DNA of 19,691 nucleotides from JASUTC01 sp964604305 (GCA_964604305.1 CAZRYM010000025.1:1-19691); one strand, 5' to 3'; positions 7,055-16,105 are shown, counted from the stretch's first letter. Notes: generated by a model from the sequence alone, not told the origin. Translations and numbers: made by a program.

Positions 7055-7297
7055 ATGAATAGTTATGACAAATTTAAAAGAATGATAAAAGGTGAAATTT
7101 CTCAGTGCAAATGTTGCATTCATTATAAGGAATCCTTGAACGGGGATATCTGTGATGCGTTTCCTTTTGGCATACCCGAAGATATCATTAAAAATTATGT
7201 TTGCCATAAGACCCCATTCCCTGGAGATCATGGCATTCGTTTCGAGCCAAAACCGGGATTTGAAACCATCAGAATAAAAATGAAAGAATGTTTTTAA
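7055..7297 (+). CDS. Small conserved Cys-containing protein, function unknown
   Basis: An 80-residue cytoplasmic protein. The start is the ATG at 7055, because GAGAGGTG lies 6 bases upstream; the GTG at 7046 lies within that Shine-Dalgarno. The sequence has a CKCC cluster (ISQCKCCIHY, residues 15-24), a further Cys in GDICDAFPFGIPEDI, another in NYVCHK, and a C-terminal Cys-Phe. The order C-x2-C-x(n)-C-x-A-F-P-x-GIP followed by PFPGDHGIRFEP resembles a widespread family of short uncharacterised bacterial proteins that I know only from its pattern; in those a His or Asp is common near the last Cys. A metal-binding role is plausible but not shown. It has its own strong extended -10 promoter. 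Confidence 0.82.
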   Translation: MNSYDKFKRMIKGEISQCKCCIHYKESLNGDICDAFPFGIPEDIIKNYVCHKTPFPGDHGIRFEPKPGFETIRIKMKECF

Positions 7298-7307
7298 TCT
7301 TTTTAGA

Positions 7308-7339
7308 AACTGCTTCGTTGGTTTTTTGTTTTTTCTCTT
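7308..7339 (+). terminator. Weak hairpin with T-rich tail after the Cys protein
   Basis: AACTG and TGGTT can pair (two G-U pairs) around a 6-base loop 11 bases after the stop codon. They are followed by an unusually T-rich run, TTTTGTTTTTTCTCTTT. The stem is poor, so only the T tract supports this call. The remaining 7340-7470 stretch shows no gene that I can support. Confidence 0.3.
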
Positions 7340-7470
7340 TTCACCTCTATTGACGAGTGTAAACGCTGGTTTTCCCATCCTTTTATGATTACTCCTGATG
7401 AAGTATTCTTTCGTAAATTCCTGTTGCGCTTCATTACCCATGACTCTATACCACAATAAACTTACAACAA

Positions 7471-10400
7471 TTATTCACGCACAACATACTTCTGGTTATT
7501 GTTTTTTCTTTCATAGGCCTTTGCCTGATGCACAAAAGCTTCAAGCCTCGTTTCAATCCCTGAATCCGATTGGCCGTCATAGGCAATATCGATCCAAGGC
7601 AAATTATCGTTGTCTCTTCTGAATGTATCCGACAATGAAGCAATTATCGTCCCAGGCAAACAAGAGAACGGCAATATGGCTGCAACTCCTGAAATACCTG
7701 TCGCTGCCAAACAGGCAGCACTCCCCAATGCCAAAGGCGGGTCTCCCACATAATCTCTGTGGATGTAAGGTGCACTCCCATTAAGGATTTCCTCCACACT
7801 AAAGCACCTGTCTGATTCGATCACCTGTTCCATGGCTTTCTCAAATCTGTTCCCTATCTGATGCTGAAAAAAGCCCTGAATTCTGGCCTTTAAAGCCTTC
7901 TTCCAATCACCCTCCCAGAGACTCTCTTCAAAATATCTTTTGGAAGATAATTCTATCCACTCTCGAACAGGTGCCATGATAGTCTCCGCCCCCAGTCTTT
8001 CAAGGCGTTGCTTCAAAAACCCGCTGCAATAAGGGTTGTCCCGCATAAAGATTTCACCCACAATAGCGATTACCGGTTTGCGCGGTATCTCCTGCTGCTT
8101 GATAACTGCAAAGGCTTCACCGGCCTCTTTGAGAACACTCAAAGCTCCCTTGCCACCGGTTTCAATGACGTGGATCAGACGATTTAAATACGTCTGATAA
8201 ACCTTTTCCGTTTCACCTTCAACGGCCTCATAAGGCTCCTTTTCCTGGCGCATCTTACCCAAAAATTCAGCAGCCACCATCCCTTTCCAAACCACCAACC
8301 TGAATTTTACCCCTTTTTCCTTTAAAAAATCAGCATATGAATTTTTATTGGTAGGCGATATGATTTCAACATCTCCATAACCCAACTTTTCAAAGATGAT
8401 CCGTTGATATTTGTGATACTGTCCAAAACGGCATGGGCCCCCGTGTGACGGCATGAAAAAGCCATTTTTTGAGGGATTAAAACCGGGTTCTTGCATCTTT
8501 TTCAAAAAACTCCCGGTAGTGCAAATCATGGGAAAGCATTCCTTGGAGGAGGCGTATTTTCTTCCCCATTCCAGATCGGTATCATTCTGCATGGGTAAAA
8601 CCTCTGCCTGAACACCACAAGCCCTTGTTGCAGCCGCCAGCATATGGACACTGTCGTTCATATACGGGAAGTACAAAACCCGATCCCTGGAAGGGGAGAA
8701 CTTTATCGTGGAAACAGTGGTTGGCTTCTTTGGTTGTAAATCGGCTGTCACATCCGCCTTGATACTGTCCAGAAAAGCTTCACAACGGGTGATCATACCA
8801 GCGTCAGCGCTGTGCTCATCCACTTCAAGCTGTAAATAAGGTTTGCCTCGCATTTCTTCTCGAACGTAATGGGATAAGAATGAATCCGGACCGCAACGGA
8901 AATTTGTCATGTAAACTGCGTGCAGCCTTGTGTCTTCCGCAATAAAACGGACCCCTGAAAGAATTTTTTGGCCGTTTGGCCAGTACATCATGTCATAATC
9001 TGTAAACAAACCTTGAACCTTTTCTTTTAATGGCAGAAAATCAAGGGGGATTGGTAACACGTTCAAATCGATTAGCTTTTCAACAAGCCCCAGATTTAAT
9101 TCCGGATCACCGGTATTGTATGGCCGCCCTAAAATGACAACAGGAACCACCCCCTCCTGAATTTTTCCAAGTACCTCTCTGCCATTCTCCATTAGAGAAC
9201 GCTCAAAATTCAACTGTGCCTGTTTGGCCTTTTCCTCGGCATCTTTAACACTCTTTGAATCAATATTGAAACTTTCTTTCATAAAGGTGGAAAGATCAGA
9301 AAGTAATTTTTTTTGACCGTATTTGAAATGAAGGGTGGGGATTAGAAATTTTTCCTCCCCCGGTTGTCCCTTAATTGATCCCTTTATCATAAAGGGATAG
9401 GACTGAATCCACGGGCAATTGTAGTTTGCCGTTGGATTTTCGCCATCCGCGGGAGTATCTACAACAAAAGGAGTGAAAATATAATCAACATCTCTTTCAA
9501 GGAGATCGTGAATGTGTCCGTGCATCACTTCCACCGGAAAGCAGGTTTCAGCAACCAACATACTAAGAGATTGGGATACCATAGGTCTGTCGGATGACCT
9601 GGAAAGAACCACCTTGAATCCCAGTTCTTCAAAGAACGTCCGCCAATAGGGGAAGCGTTGGTAATAAGTCATCAACTGTCTTGGTATACCAATAGTCGTC
9701 TTGTCCTCTTCTTTGACCTCAGAATTATTATCGTCAAATCCGTCCAACAGCATTTTTTCACGCATTGTAAATAGATTGGGAATCTCACGTCGCTTTCTCG
9801 CCTTCTCCTCTTTCACTTTACGGGGCTGATAGCGATCACATCGATCTCCGTAAAACAAAGGAATATCCTCCCCGTCAATAACCACCTTATGCACATCGCA
9901 GTGATTTTCGCACCCCTGACAGATGAAACGACTCATGTTGTACTGAGCCTGGCTGATTTCAAATCCCTTAAATGCCGTTTTACCCGAAGAAGATTCAATC
10001 TCCTCTTTGGCCAACATGGCGGCACCAATAGCACCCGTTATGTCAAAATGAGGCGGAACGGTGATTTTCTTTCCCGTCACAGCTTCAAAGGCTGCAACGA
10101 CAGCGGGGTTGTTGGTGACCCCCCCCTGAAAAAGAATATGCTCGCCAATTCGCTTTGCGCCAACAACCTTTTGGATATAATTTTGAACGATGGAATAAGC
10201 CAATCCACCAACCAGATCGTCTTTATCCGCGCCCTTTTGCTGATGAGAGTTCAAATCACTTTCCATAAATACCGTACATCGATCTCCCAGTTTAGATGGT
10301 TTTTTTGCTCCCAGCGCCAGAGATCCGAATTCGTCAACGATATTGATGTTGAGCTTTTCCGCCTGTTCCTCCAGAAAACTCCCCGTACCCGCTGCACACA

Positions 10401-11733
10401 CCTTGTTCATCTCGAAATCAACCACCACACCGTTATCGATACTGATGTATTTGGAATCTTGGCCCCCGATCTCAAAGATGGTATCCACTTCGGGATGAAA
10501 ATGGATAGCGGCTTTGGCCTGAGAGGTAATCTCATTTTTGATGGTATCCGCCCCGATAAAGTGTCCTGTCAGATAACGTCCTGACCCGGTTGTTCCCGCT
10601 GCCTTCACGATAACAGAATCGCCCACTTCTTCATATATCTCGGACAGTCCTCTCCTGATGGCTTCCAATGGTTTTGATGCAGTGGGAAGGTAACGTCGGG
10701 CAACAACGTTACAGAACTCATCGATGAGAACCACATTCGTAGACAACGATCCCACGTCTATTCCCAGATACACAGTAGTTTGTTTGTCTTTGGGAATTTT
10801 CACAACAGTCTTATCCAAATTTGTTTGAGGCCTTTTCAATTGAGGCCATCGGGGAAGGTCCGTTTCCGGAGTTTTCAGATAAACTTCCAAATCAGCCAAT
10901 CCCTTGAAAGACGCATCTTCGGACTTTTGATTGTCAAGAACATTGTAAACGGCCCCGATTGCCCCCATGGATGCGTGATGTTTGGGGATAATCAAGTCTC
11001 CGTCATTGAGAGAAAAGATTTCCCTAAATGCCCTTACAACTCCGGCATTTGCAGCCACCCCACCCTGAAAGGCGACGGGTTTTTCAACCTCACGACCCCT
11101 GGCCAGATTGCTTTTCACATTACGAACCACTGCAAAACACAAACCTGCCACAATGTCATAAACCGGAGTGGCGATTTGCTGAAGGTGAATCATGTCGCTT
11201 TTTGCAAACACTGAGCAACGACCGGCAATATGTGGCGGTTTTTCGCTTTTTAAGGCCAGTTCACCAAATTCATTTTCAATAGATACACCGATTCGCTTCG
11301 CCTGCTGATCCAAAAAACTCCCCGTTCCTGCGGCACAAACCGTGTTCATGGCAAAATCTTCCAACTGAGGCGGTCCCGCATCTCCATTGGCGTTCATGAT
11401 AATGAGCTTTGAGTCCTCTCCACCCATCTCGATCACCGTTTTTACTTCAGGATGAAAGGCCGCAATGGCAGCTGATTGTGCCACGATCTCATTGACAAAA
11501 ACCCCACCCAGCAACTGAGCGGCAAACTTGGCACCCGTTCCGGTGATGGCAAGTGTAGAAAAGGTTTCTTTGGGATATCGTGTTAAAACATCACAAAGCA
11601 CTGTATATAAAGTCTGAAAAGGCCGCCCCCTGCAAAGGGTGTAATGTTCCTCCAAAATCTCCCTATTCGTTCCAATCACTACCGTGTTAACCGATATGGA
11701 TCCGATATCCAATCCCAGGGACATTGCTTTCAT
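7471..11733 (-). CDS. Giant acyl-CoA dehydratase activase-related protein (two BcrAD/HgdC-like ATPase modules, DUF2229, HgdB-like domain)
   Basis: A 1420-residue cytoplasmic protein. Module 1 (residues 4-270) and module 2 (321-580) are ASKHA-fold ATPases of the HgdC/BcrAD activase family, starting SLGLDIGSISVNTV and VYLGIDVGSLSTNVV. Each holds both cysteines that in HgdC bridge a [4Fe-4S] cluster between subunits: C133/C173 and C446/C486, in CAAGTGSFL and RCxVF contexts. A Cys cluster C605-x2-C608-x3-C612 plus C632 follows, then a DUF2229-type region (about 675-900, IPRQLMTYYQRFPYWRTFF, AETCFPVEV), and a C-terminal part (about 1000-1260, ASSKECFPMICTTGS) resembling the HgdB/FldC dehydratase subunit. 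Known activases use ATP to drive one electron into 2-hydroxyacyl-CoA dehydratases; the role of this fused family is not established to my knowledge. The start has GGAGGT 6 bases upstream. No separate dehydratase genes are nearby. Confidence 0.93.
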   Translation of the reverse strand: MKAMSLGLDIGSISVNTVVIGTNREILEEHYTLCRGRPFQTLYTVLCDVLTRYPKETFSTLAITGTGAKFAAQLLGGVFVNEIVAQSAAIAAFHPEVKTVIEMGGEDSKLIIMNANGDAGPPQLEDFAMNTVCAAGTGSFLDQQAKRIGVSIENEFGELALKSEKPPHIAGRCSVFAKSDMIHLQQIATPVYDIVAGLCFAVVRNVKSNLARGREVEKPVAFQGGVAANAGVVRAFREIFSLNDGDLIIPKHHASMGAIGAVYNVLDNQKSEDASFKGLADLEVYLKTPETDLPRWPQLKRPQTNLDKTVVKIPKDKQTTVYLGIDVGSLSTNVVLIDEFCNVVARRYLPTASKPLEAIRRGLSEIYEEVGDSVIVKAAGTTGSGRYLTGHFIGADTIKNEITSQAKAAIHFHPEVDTIFEIGGQDSKYISIDNGVVVDFEMNKVCAAGTGSFLEEQAEKLNINIVDEFGSLALGAKKPSKLGDRCTVFMESDLNSHQQKGADKDDLVGGLAYSIVQNYIQKVVGAKRIGEHILFQGGVTNNPAVVAAFEAVTGKKITVPPHFDITGAIGAAMLAKEEIESSSGKTAFKGFEISQAQYNMSRFICQGCENHCDVHKVVIDGEDIPLFYGDRCDRYQPRKVKEEKARKRREIPNLFTMREKMLLDGFDDNNSEVKEEDKTTIGIPRQLMTYYQRFPYWRTFFEELGFKVVLSRSSDRPMVSQSLSMLVAETCFPVEVMHGHIHDLLERDVDYIFTPFVVDTPADGENPTANYNCPWIQSYPFMIKGSIKGQPGEEKFLIPTLHFKYGQKKLLSDLSTFMKESFNIDSKSVKDAEEKAKQAQLNFERSLMENGREVLGKIQEGVVPVVILGRPYNTGDPELNLGLVEKLIDLNVLPIPLDFLPLKEKVQGLFTDYDMMYWPNGQKILSGVRFIAEDTRLHAVYMTNFRCGPDSFLSHYVREEMRGKPYLQLEVDEHSADAGMITRCEAFLDSIKADVTADLQPKKPTTVSTIKFSPSRDRVLYFPYMNDSVHMLAAATRACGVQAEVLPMQNDTDLEWGRKYASSKECFPMICTTGSFLKKMQEPGFNPSKNGFFMPSHGGPCRFGQYHKYQRIIFEKLGYGDVEIISPTNKNSYADFLKEKGVKFRLVVWKGMVAAEFLGKMRQEKEPYEAVEGETEKVYQTYLNRLIHVIETGGKGALSVLKEAGEAFAVIKQQEIPRKPVIAIVGEIFMRDNPYCSGFLKQRLERLGAETIMAPVREWIELSSKRYFEESLWEGDWKKALKARIQGFFQHQIGNRFEKAMEQVIESDRCFSVEEILNGSAPYIHRDYVGDPPLALGSAACLAATGISGVAAILPFSCLPGTIIASLSDTFRRDNDNLPWIDIAYDGQSDSGIETRLEAFVHQAKAYERKNNNQKYVVRE

Positions 11734-11760
11734 TTATGTACCTCCATTGACTTATATTCA

Positions 11761-11789
11761 TTCATAAAAAACTGCCTACCCCTTGACAA
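11761..11789 (-). promoter_or_regulatory. Promoter of the activase gene
   Basis: On the minus strand a TTGTCA (-35, complement of 11784-11789) and TATGAA (-10, complement of 11761-11766) are 17 bases apart, 28 bases upstream of the start codon. The -35 box overlaps that of the divergent MFS promoter. Confidence 0.55.
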
Positions 11790-11811
11790 AGCCTAAAACA
11801 AAGTATAGTAT
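11783..11811 (+). promoter_or_regulatory. Promoter of the MFS transporter gene
   Basis: A perfect TTGACA at 11783-11788 is followed after 17 bases by TAGTAT (or after 15 bases by TATAGT). The leader to the start codon is about 85 bases long. An AGGAGGGAG at 11821-11829 looks like a ribosome site but has no start codon after it. Confidence 0.65.
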
Positions 11812-11902
11812 AACATTTTGAGGAGGGAGACTTACACTATCATTCCGGAAATCAACCGTTTCCTCAATTCAAATTTATTGTATTTTACAAAGGAGAAAAA
11901 GC

Positions 11903-13093
11903 ATGTTCACAATACTCTTACTTGCATTAATTTATTTGGCATTCATTAGCCTTGGGCTGCCCGATTCCCTTCTGGGAGTTGCATGGCCAGTGATGCGTAT
12001 GGACTGGAGTCTACCCCTTGACTTTGCAGGGTTGATCGCCATACCCATATCCGGTTCAACTATCCTCTCCAGTTTGATTAGCGGATACACCATACGAAAA
12101 CTGGGAACCGGAAAAGTAGTTTATATCAGCTGTTTGCTTACAGGTGGAGCCCTTCTTGGATTTTCCCTGGCACCCTCATACATCTGGCTTCTCTTTTTGG
12201 GAGTACCCCTGGGATTGGGAGCGGGATCAGTAGATGCCGCCTTAAACAATTATGTGGCCTTGCATTTTAAGGCACATCATATGAACTGGCTTCACGCATT
12301 TTGGGGAATCGGAGCAACTGTCGGACCTCTGATTATGTCAGCTGCTCTTTTAACACCTTCATCTTGGCGTGGTGGTTATCGAATTGTTGCCTTCATCCAG
12401 TTGTCTTTGGCCATTCTCTTCATCCTGTTTTTCCCCTTATGGAAAAAGCACAAATCACAACCCGGTTATAACAAGGCAGTTGAAGCAGAACAACATGAAA
12501 GCGCAAAAAAAACACGTATGCTTCAAGTGTTTAAAATAAGAGGTGTCATGGCAGCCATAGCCACGTTTATGTTTTACGTTACAGCCGAAATGGCCATGGG
12601 GCTGTGGGGCAGTACCTTTCTGGTAGAAGTGAAACAAATTGCCGCTGAAACAGCAGCATCCTGGATTGCCCTGTACTATGGCGGGATTACCTTGGGTAGA
12701 ATCCTCTCCGGTTTTGTCTCCTTTAAACTCAACAATATTCAGATGATCCGCCTGGGAGTTGCGGTTTCTCTGACAGGTATCGTACTGTTAGTGTTGCCAC
12801 TGCCTGAAATATTTATATTACCCTCATTACTGCTGATCGGTCTGGGATTTGCACCCATATTCCCCTCAATGATACATGAAACACCAACACGGTTCGGTTC
12901 TTCTGTTTCACAAACAGTTATCGGCTACCAAATGGGTTTCGGTTATCTTGGAAGCGCTATTATGGCACCCTTAATAGGTGTATTGCTGCGAACAATCGCA
13001 GTATGGATCTTCCCCATTCTTATTCTCTTATGTGTTGCAGTTGTGCTTTTGACAACGGAGCGTTTGAATCGAATGGCTTTGGTTAAGCGTTAG
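11903..13093 (+). CDS. Major facilitator superfamily transporter
   Basis: Secondary transporter in the cytoplasmic membrane, 396 residues, with the hydrophobic pattern of 12 membrane helices. Helix 1 is LLALIYLAFISLGLPDSLLG. The loop between helices 2 and 3 carries an MFS motif-A-like GYTIRKLGTGK (residues 61-71). GVPLGLGAGSVDAALNNYV and WLHAFWGIGATVGPLIM in helices 4-5 recall the sugar/FHS-like branch. The central cytoplasmic loop (about residues 178-210) is charged, as expected. Substrate unknown. The ATG at 11903 follows AAAGGAG by about 6 bases. It is divergent from the activase gene with overlapping promoters, so co-regulation is possible. It converges with the ABC ATPase gene, separated by 29 bases with no clear terminator. 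Confidence 0.92.
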   Translation: MFTILLLALIYLAFISLGLPDSLLGVAWPVMRMDWSLPLDFAGLIAIPISGSTILSSLISGYTIRKLGTGKVVYISCLLTGGALLGFSLAPSYIWLLFLGVPLGLGAGSVDAALNNYVALHFKAHHMNWLHAFWGIGATVGPLIMSAALLTPSSWRGGYRIVAFIQLSLAILFILFFPLWKKHKSQPGYNKAVEAEQHESAKKTRMLQVFKIRGVMAAIATFMFYVTAEMAMGLWGSTFLVEVKQIAAETAASWIALYYGGITLGRILSGFVSFKLNNIQMIRLGVAVSLTGIVLLVLPLPEIFILPSLLLIGLGFAPIFPSMIHETPTRFGSSVSQTVIGYQMGFGYLGSAIMAPLIGVLLRTIAVWIFPILILLCVAVVLLTTERLNRMALVKR

Positions 13094-13122
13094 GCTTTGT
13101 CAAAGAAATCACGAATCAGAAT

Positions 13123-14241
13123 TTAAAGCATTTTCAAATCTCCGGTGGCGATCTTTATCCCCGTTTGTTTGCAAAAGACGTGGTAATTTGGCGTATTGAA
13201 CGCCAAGCCGATTTCTGTGTCAACGGGAAAATCCACCCTGCCAAAGGCAACCACAGAAAGCATGGTATCCTTTAGTTTCACTTTTACGATGGTTTCCATC
13301 CCTGAAGGCAATGTGGAATAGACCGTGCTTTTGTTGTGAGTAGAATCGGTCAGCTCGATGTCTTCGGGTCTTATTCCCAGATAGATTTCCTGTCCGTTTT
13401 CATACGCATCGGGAGTCTCCTTAAAGTTCATCATGAATGTCATTTGATCGTTCTTTAACATACACGAATCGTCATCTATCTTTTCTATCTTCATTTCAAG
13501 AAAATTCATCGAAGGGTTGCCGATAAAATCCCCCACGAATTTGTTCACCGGATCATCGTAAATCAACAGGGGTGTATCGTATTGGTTAAGGACACCTTCG
13601 TTGATCAGGCAAATTTTCGTTGCCAAGGTCATGGCTTCCAATTGATCGTGGGTGACATAGACAAAAGTCGACTTGATCTCCACATGGAGCCGCTTTAATT
13701 CCGCCCGCATCTCCATCCTCAATTTAGCATCCAAATTGGAAAGGGGTTCATCCATTAAAAGCACTTTGGGATTGGGTGCCAATGTTCTGGCAATGGCCAC
13801 ACGCTGTTGCTGTCCACCGGAAAGTTCTGCGGGGTAACGTTCCATCAGCTCTAAAATCTTTACCAGCTCGCCCATCTGTCGAACCCTCTCTTTTATCTCT
13901 TCCTTTTTCCACTTCAGATTTTCCAATCCAAAGGCAATGTTCTGGTAGACTGTCATATGCGGCCACAGGGCATAATTCTGAAAGAGAAGCCCAATGTCCC
14001 TTTTATCCGGGGGCAGGTTGATTTGCTCTTCACTGGAAAAGACAACTTTTCCATCAATGCTTATCTCCCCTTCTGTAGGCGTCTCCAGTCCCGAGATCAT
14101 CCTCAATGTGGTTGTTTTTCCACATCCCGAAGGTCCCAGAAGGGTCACAAAGTCCCTGTCTTTGATGGTAAGATTGAGATTCTTTACGGCATAGACCTCT
14201 CCAAATTTCTTGGTCACGTTTTTTAAGATAATTTCCGGCAT
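13123..14241 (-). CDS. ABC importer ATP-binding subunit (FbpC/PotA-like, with TOBE domain)
   Basis: Energises the importer encoded by the two upstream genes; cytoplasmic, bound to the permease. Motifs: Walker A GPSGCGKTT (36-44), Q-loop FQNYALWPHMTV starting with Q88, signature LSGGQQQRVA (140-149), Walker B VLLMDEPLSNLD (160-171) and the switch His in YVTHDQLEA. Residues about 235-372 form the TOBE-type regulatory domain seen in Fe(III), spermidine, thiamine and sugar importer ATPases (IGNPSMNFLE, LGIRPEDIEL). The length of 372 residues is normal. The start is the ATG at 14241, six bases after the permease stop; its Shine-Dalgarno (AGGGGGGT) overlaps the last codons of the permease gene, indicating coupled translation. 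The closest well-known type is FbpC, but the substrate is set by the binding protein and is unproven. Confidence 0.96.
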   Translation of the reverse strand: MPEIILKNVTKKFGEVYAVKNLNLTIKDRDFVTLLGPSGCGKTTTLRMISGLETPTEGEISIDGKVVFSSEEQINLPPDKRDIGLLFQNYALWPHMTVYQNIAFGLENLKWKKEEIKERVRQMGELVKILELMERYPAELSGGQQQRVAIARTLAPNPKVLLMDEPLSNLDAKLRMEMRAELKRLHVEIKSTFVYVTHDQLEAMTLATKICLINEGVLNQYDTPLLIYDDPVNKFVGDFIGNPSMNFLEMKIEKIDDDSCMLKNDQMTFMMNFKETPDAYENGQEIYLGIRPEDIELTDSTHNKSTVYSTLPSGMETIVKVKLKDTMLSVVAFGRVDFPVDTEIGLAFNTPNYHVFCKQTGIKIATGDLKML

Positions 14242-14247
14242 CTGTAA

Positions 14248-16041
14248 TTACCCCCCTATTCCTTTGTCAATGCTGGCACCGGTTACTTTATTGATGATGA
14301 AGTTGAAGGAAAGAACGATGACAATGATCAATAAAACGATAGCATTGGCATACTGATCCCATCCCTTTTCGTTGTACTGGAATAACATAGTCGTTAAAAT
14401 ACTTGTTGAGGGTGTTACCAACAATATATAAAGAGACAATTCCCGCATGCTGGATATGAACGGCAACAGATAGCCTGAAATAAAGGTGGGTTTCTGTATG
14501 GGAATAATGATTCTTATCATACGTTTCCACCATCCCACACCGAAGATAACCGCAGCCTCTTCAATTTCCTTCCCCAATTGTAAAATGGCGTTGATCCCCG
14601 CACGTGATGCAAAGGGCAAGTATTTTACAGAACCGACCAAAATGAGAATGGCAAATGTGCCGTATAGTGAAGGAATAATACCACGTTGAACGGAGAACAT
14701 GGACAGATAAATTGCACCAAAAGCCATGCTGGGAATCAGATAGGGGAAAAAGGCAAGTCTGTCCAAAAAGTTTGAAGTCCGCTTACCCCGATTTTTGGCA
14801 ACAGCATACCCAATAAGGATTCCTACCGTTCCCGCGATAAAAGCCACGGCGAGTGATAGCATAAAGCTGTTTGTCAAGCCTTTATATACATATTTGTTTT
14901 TAAGGATTCCAGGTTCGCCACTGGCAATATCCGGACTTCCCTCACCCGTCCAGAATATGGTGGAGTAATTATCTAAATTGTAATTTCCGGGTTCCACCAA
15001 AAACGACTGAAGTGTGAAAGTCAACAGAGGCAAAACAGAGATGGCAATTAAAATAAATAAGAGAATAGATGAAACAACGGTTCTTGCCTTTCCGAGATTA
15101 ACGAGCGAAATGTTTGAGCTTTTCCCTGTAACGGTTGTAAATCCTTTGCGTTTTCCGATGATGATCTGATTGATGGTCAGTATAAGCGTTCCGATGATGA
15201 TCATCAGAGAGGCAATGATATAACCAACACCCGGATTTACACCGTTTAGCGTTCTGAACATCTGTGTCGTCAACACCTGAAACCTCACCGGTGCACCAAG
15301 AAAAGCCGGTACGGCAAAAGCGCTCATGGAACTCGAGAAAACAAGAAGAAAGGTGGATAAAACAGCTGGCATTACGATGGGGATAGTGATTTTTCGGATG
15401 ATCTTAAATCTGGAGGTCTTAAGAATAACGGCTGCCTCTTCCAGATTAGCGTCCATATTCCTCAGAATACCTCCAATCAGGATATAGGCAAAAGGCGCAT
15501 AATGAAGTCCTAGTACAATGACAATGGGAAAAAAACCAAATGCAAACCAGTTAGGAGTGGCAATTCCCGTTATAGCGGTAAATAAACCTGGAGCCCCGCC
15601 AATATTGCTGTTTTTAAAAAAATTGAGCCAGGCCATGGCCAAAGTCCATGAGGGCATGATGTAGGGAAAGAGCATGAGCGTGGATATGGGCTTTTTAAAT
15701 CGCAGGTTGGTTCGTGTGATCAACCAGGCAAAAAGTCCTCCCACAATCAGGGCAAAGGCACAAGTTGAAAGAGAGACAAGAATCGTGTTGAACAAGGGTT
15801 TATAGAAAAGATTCTCACTGGCTCTGCTCAGGAAAACATAATTCCAGTGATACAAAGTCAGATCTCCAACCTCAGAACCCCTGATACGACGGGCTTCCGA
15901 TGAATGTACCGTAAAGGTATCACCCGCGATGGAAAAGAGAGGAACGATGGTCAAGTAAATGAGAATGATCAGTAATACGATTAATATAACATTTTCAGGT
16001 TTTTGAAAAAAGATGCGGGTTTTGTTGAGAATTTTTGTCAT
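14248..16041 (-). CDS. ABC importer fused double permease (FbpB/HitB-like)
   Basis: Membrane component of 597 residues holding two binding-protein-dependent permease domains in one chain, as in FbpB/SfuB/HitB iron transporters. Each half has about six helices and an EAA loop that docks the ATPase: EEAAVILKTSRFKIIRKI in the first half and EEAAVIFGVGWWKRMIRI in the second. The first loop has Lys where Gly is usual. The region between EVGDLTLYHWNYVF and the first helices of each half is external. I start at ATG 16041 because AGGGGA lies 7 bases upstream; a TTG at 16047 is also in frame. It sits between the binding-protein gene (64 bases upstream, with a strong hairpin in the gap) and the ATPase gene. 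Confidence 0.94.
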   Translation of the reverse strand: MTKILNKTRIFFQKPENVILIVLLIILIYLTIVPLFSIAGDTFTVHSSEARRIRGSEVGDLTLYHWNYVFLSRASENLFYKPLFNTILVSLSTCAFALIVGGLFAWLITRTNLRFKKPISTLMLFPYIMPSWTLAMAWLNFFKNSNIGGAPGLFTAITGIATPNWFAFGFFPIVIVLGLHYAPFAYILIGGILRNMDANLEEAAVILKTSRFKIIRKITIPIVMPAVLSTFLLVFSSSMSAFAVPAFLGAPVRFQVLTTQMFRTLNGVNPGVGYIIASLMIIIGTLILTINQIIIGKRKGFTTVTGKSSNISLVNLGKARTVVSSILLFILIAISVLPLLTFTLQSFLVEPGNYNLDNYSTIFWTGEGSPDIASGEPGILKNKYVYKGLTNSFMLSLAVAFIAGTVGILIGYAVAKNRGKRTSNFLDRLAFFPYLIPSMAFGAIYLSMFSVQRGIIPSLYGTFAILILVGSVKYLPFASRAGINAILQLGKEIEEAAVIFGVGWWKRMIRIIIPIQKPTFISGYLLPFISSMRELSLYILLVTPSTSILTTMLFQYNEKGWDQYANAIVLLIIVIVLSFNFIINKVTGASIDKGIGG

Positions 16042-16062
16042 AGTCAAATCCCCTTTTATAAG

Positions 16063-16095
16063 GCAAAACCGCCAAACTTACGTTGGCGGTTTTGC
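16063..16095 (-). terminator. Perfect intercistronic hairpin between binding-protein and permease genes
   Basis: A 13-bp perfect stem, GCAAAACCGCCAA with TTGGCGGTTTTGC, and a 7-base loop, starting 10 bases after the binding-protein stop codon. There is no T tract after it, so it is more likely a partial terminator or an mRNA-stabilising structure that keeps the binding protein in excess over the permease, as known in many ABC importer operons. Confidence 0.7.
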
Positions 16096-16105
16096 ATGTT
16101 TTAGA

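Noticed and set aside
7013..7456. 147-residue minus-strand reading frame over and beyond the small Cys protein
   Set aside because: Its larger part is antisense to 7055-7297, which has an RBS, a strong promoter and a recognisable protein pattern. It has no RBS of its own and reads as low-complexity Lys/Phe-rich noise; I saw no transposase or other family in it.
9889..10584. 231-residue plus-strand reading frame inside the activase gene
   Set aside because: It is wholly antisense to strongly conserved activase motifs, has no RBS or promoter, and shows no known protein pattern.
11819..11860. Leader peptide after the AGGAGGGAG in front of the MFS gene
   Set aside because: There is no ATG, GTG or TTG at a usable distance after the purine-rich stretch.
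6286..13093. Flavodoxin, activase and MFS transporter as one electron-transfer system
   Set aside because: The flavodoxin is separated from the activase by an independent gene, has its own promoter, and nothing in the sequence links them beyond a redox theme.
13094..13122. Terminator between the convergent MFS and ATPase genes
   Set aside because: Only a CTTTG/CAAAG match with a one-base gap occurs, too tight to form a hairpin, and no T tract follows.
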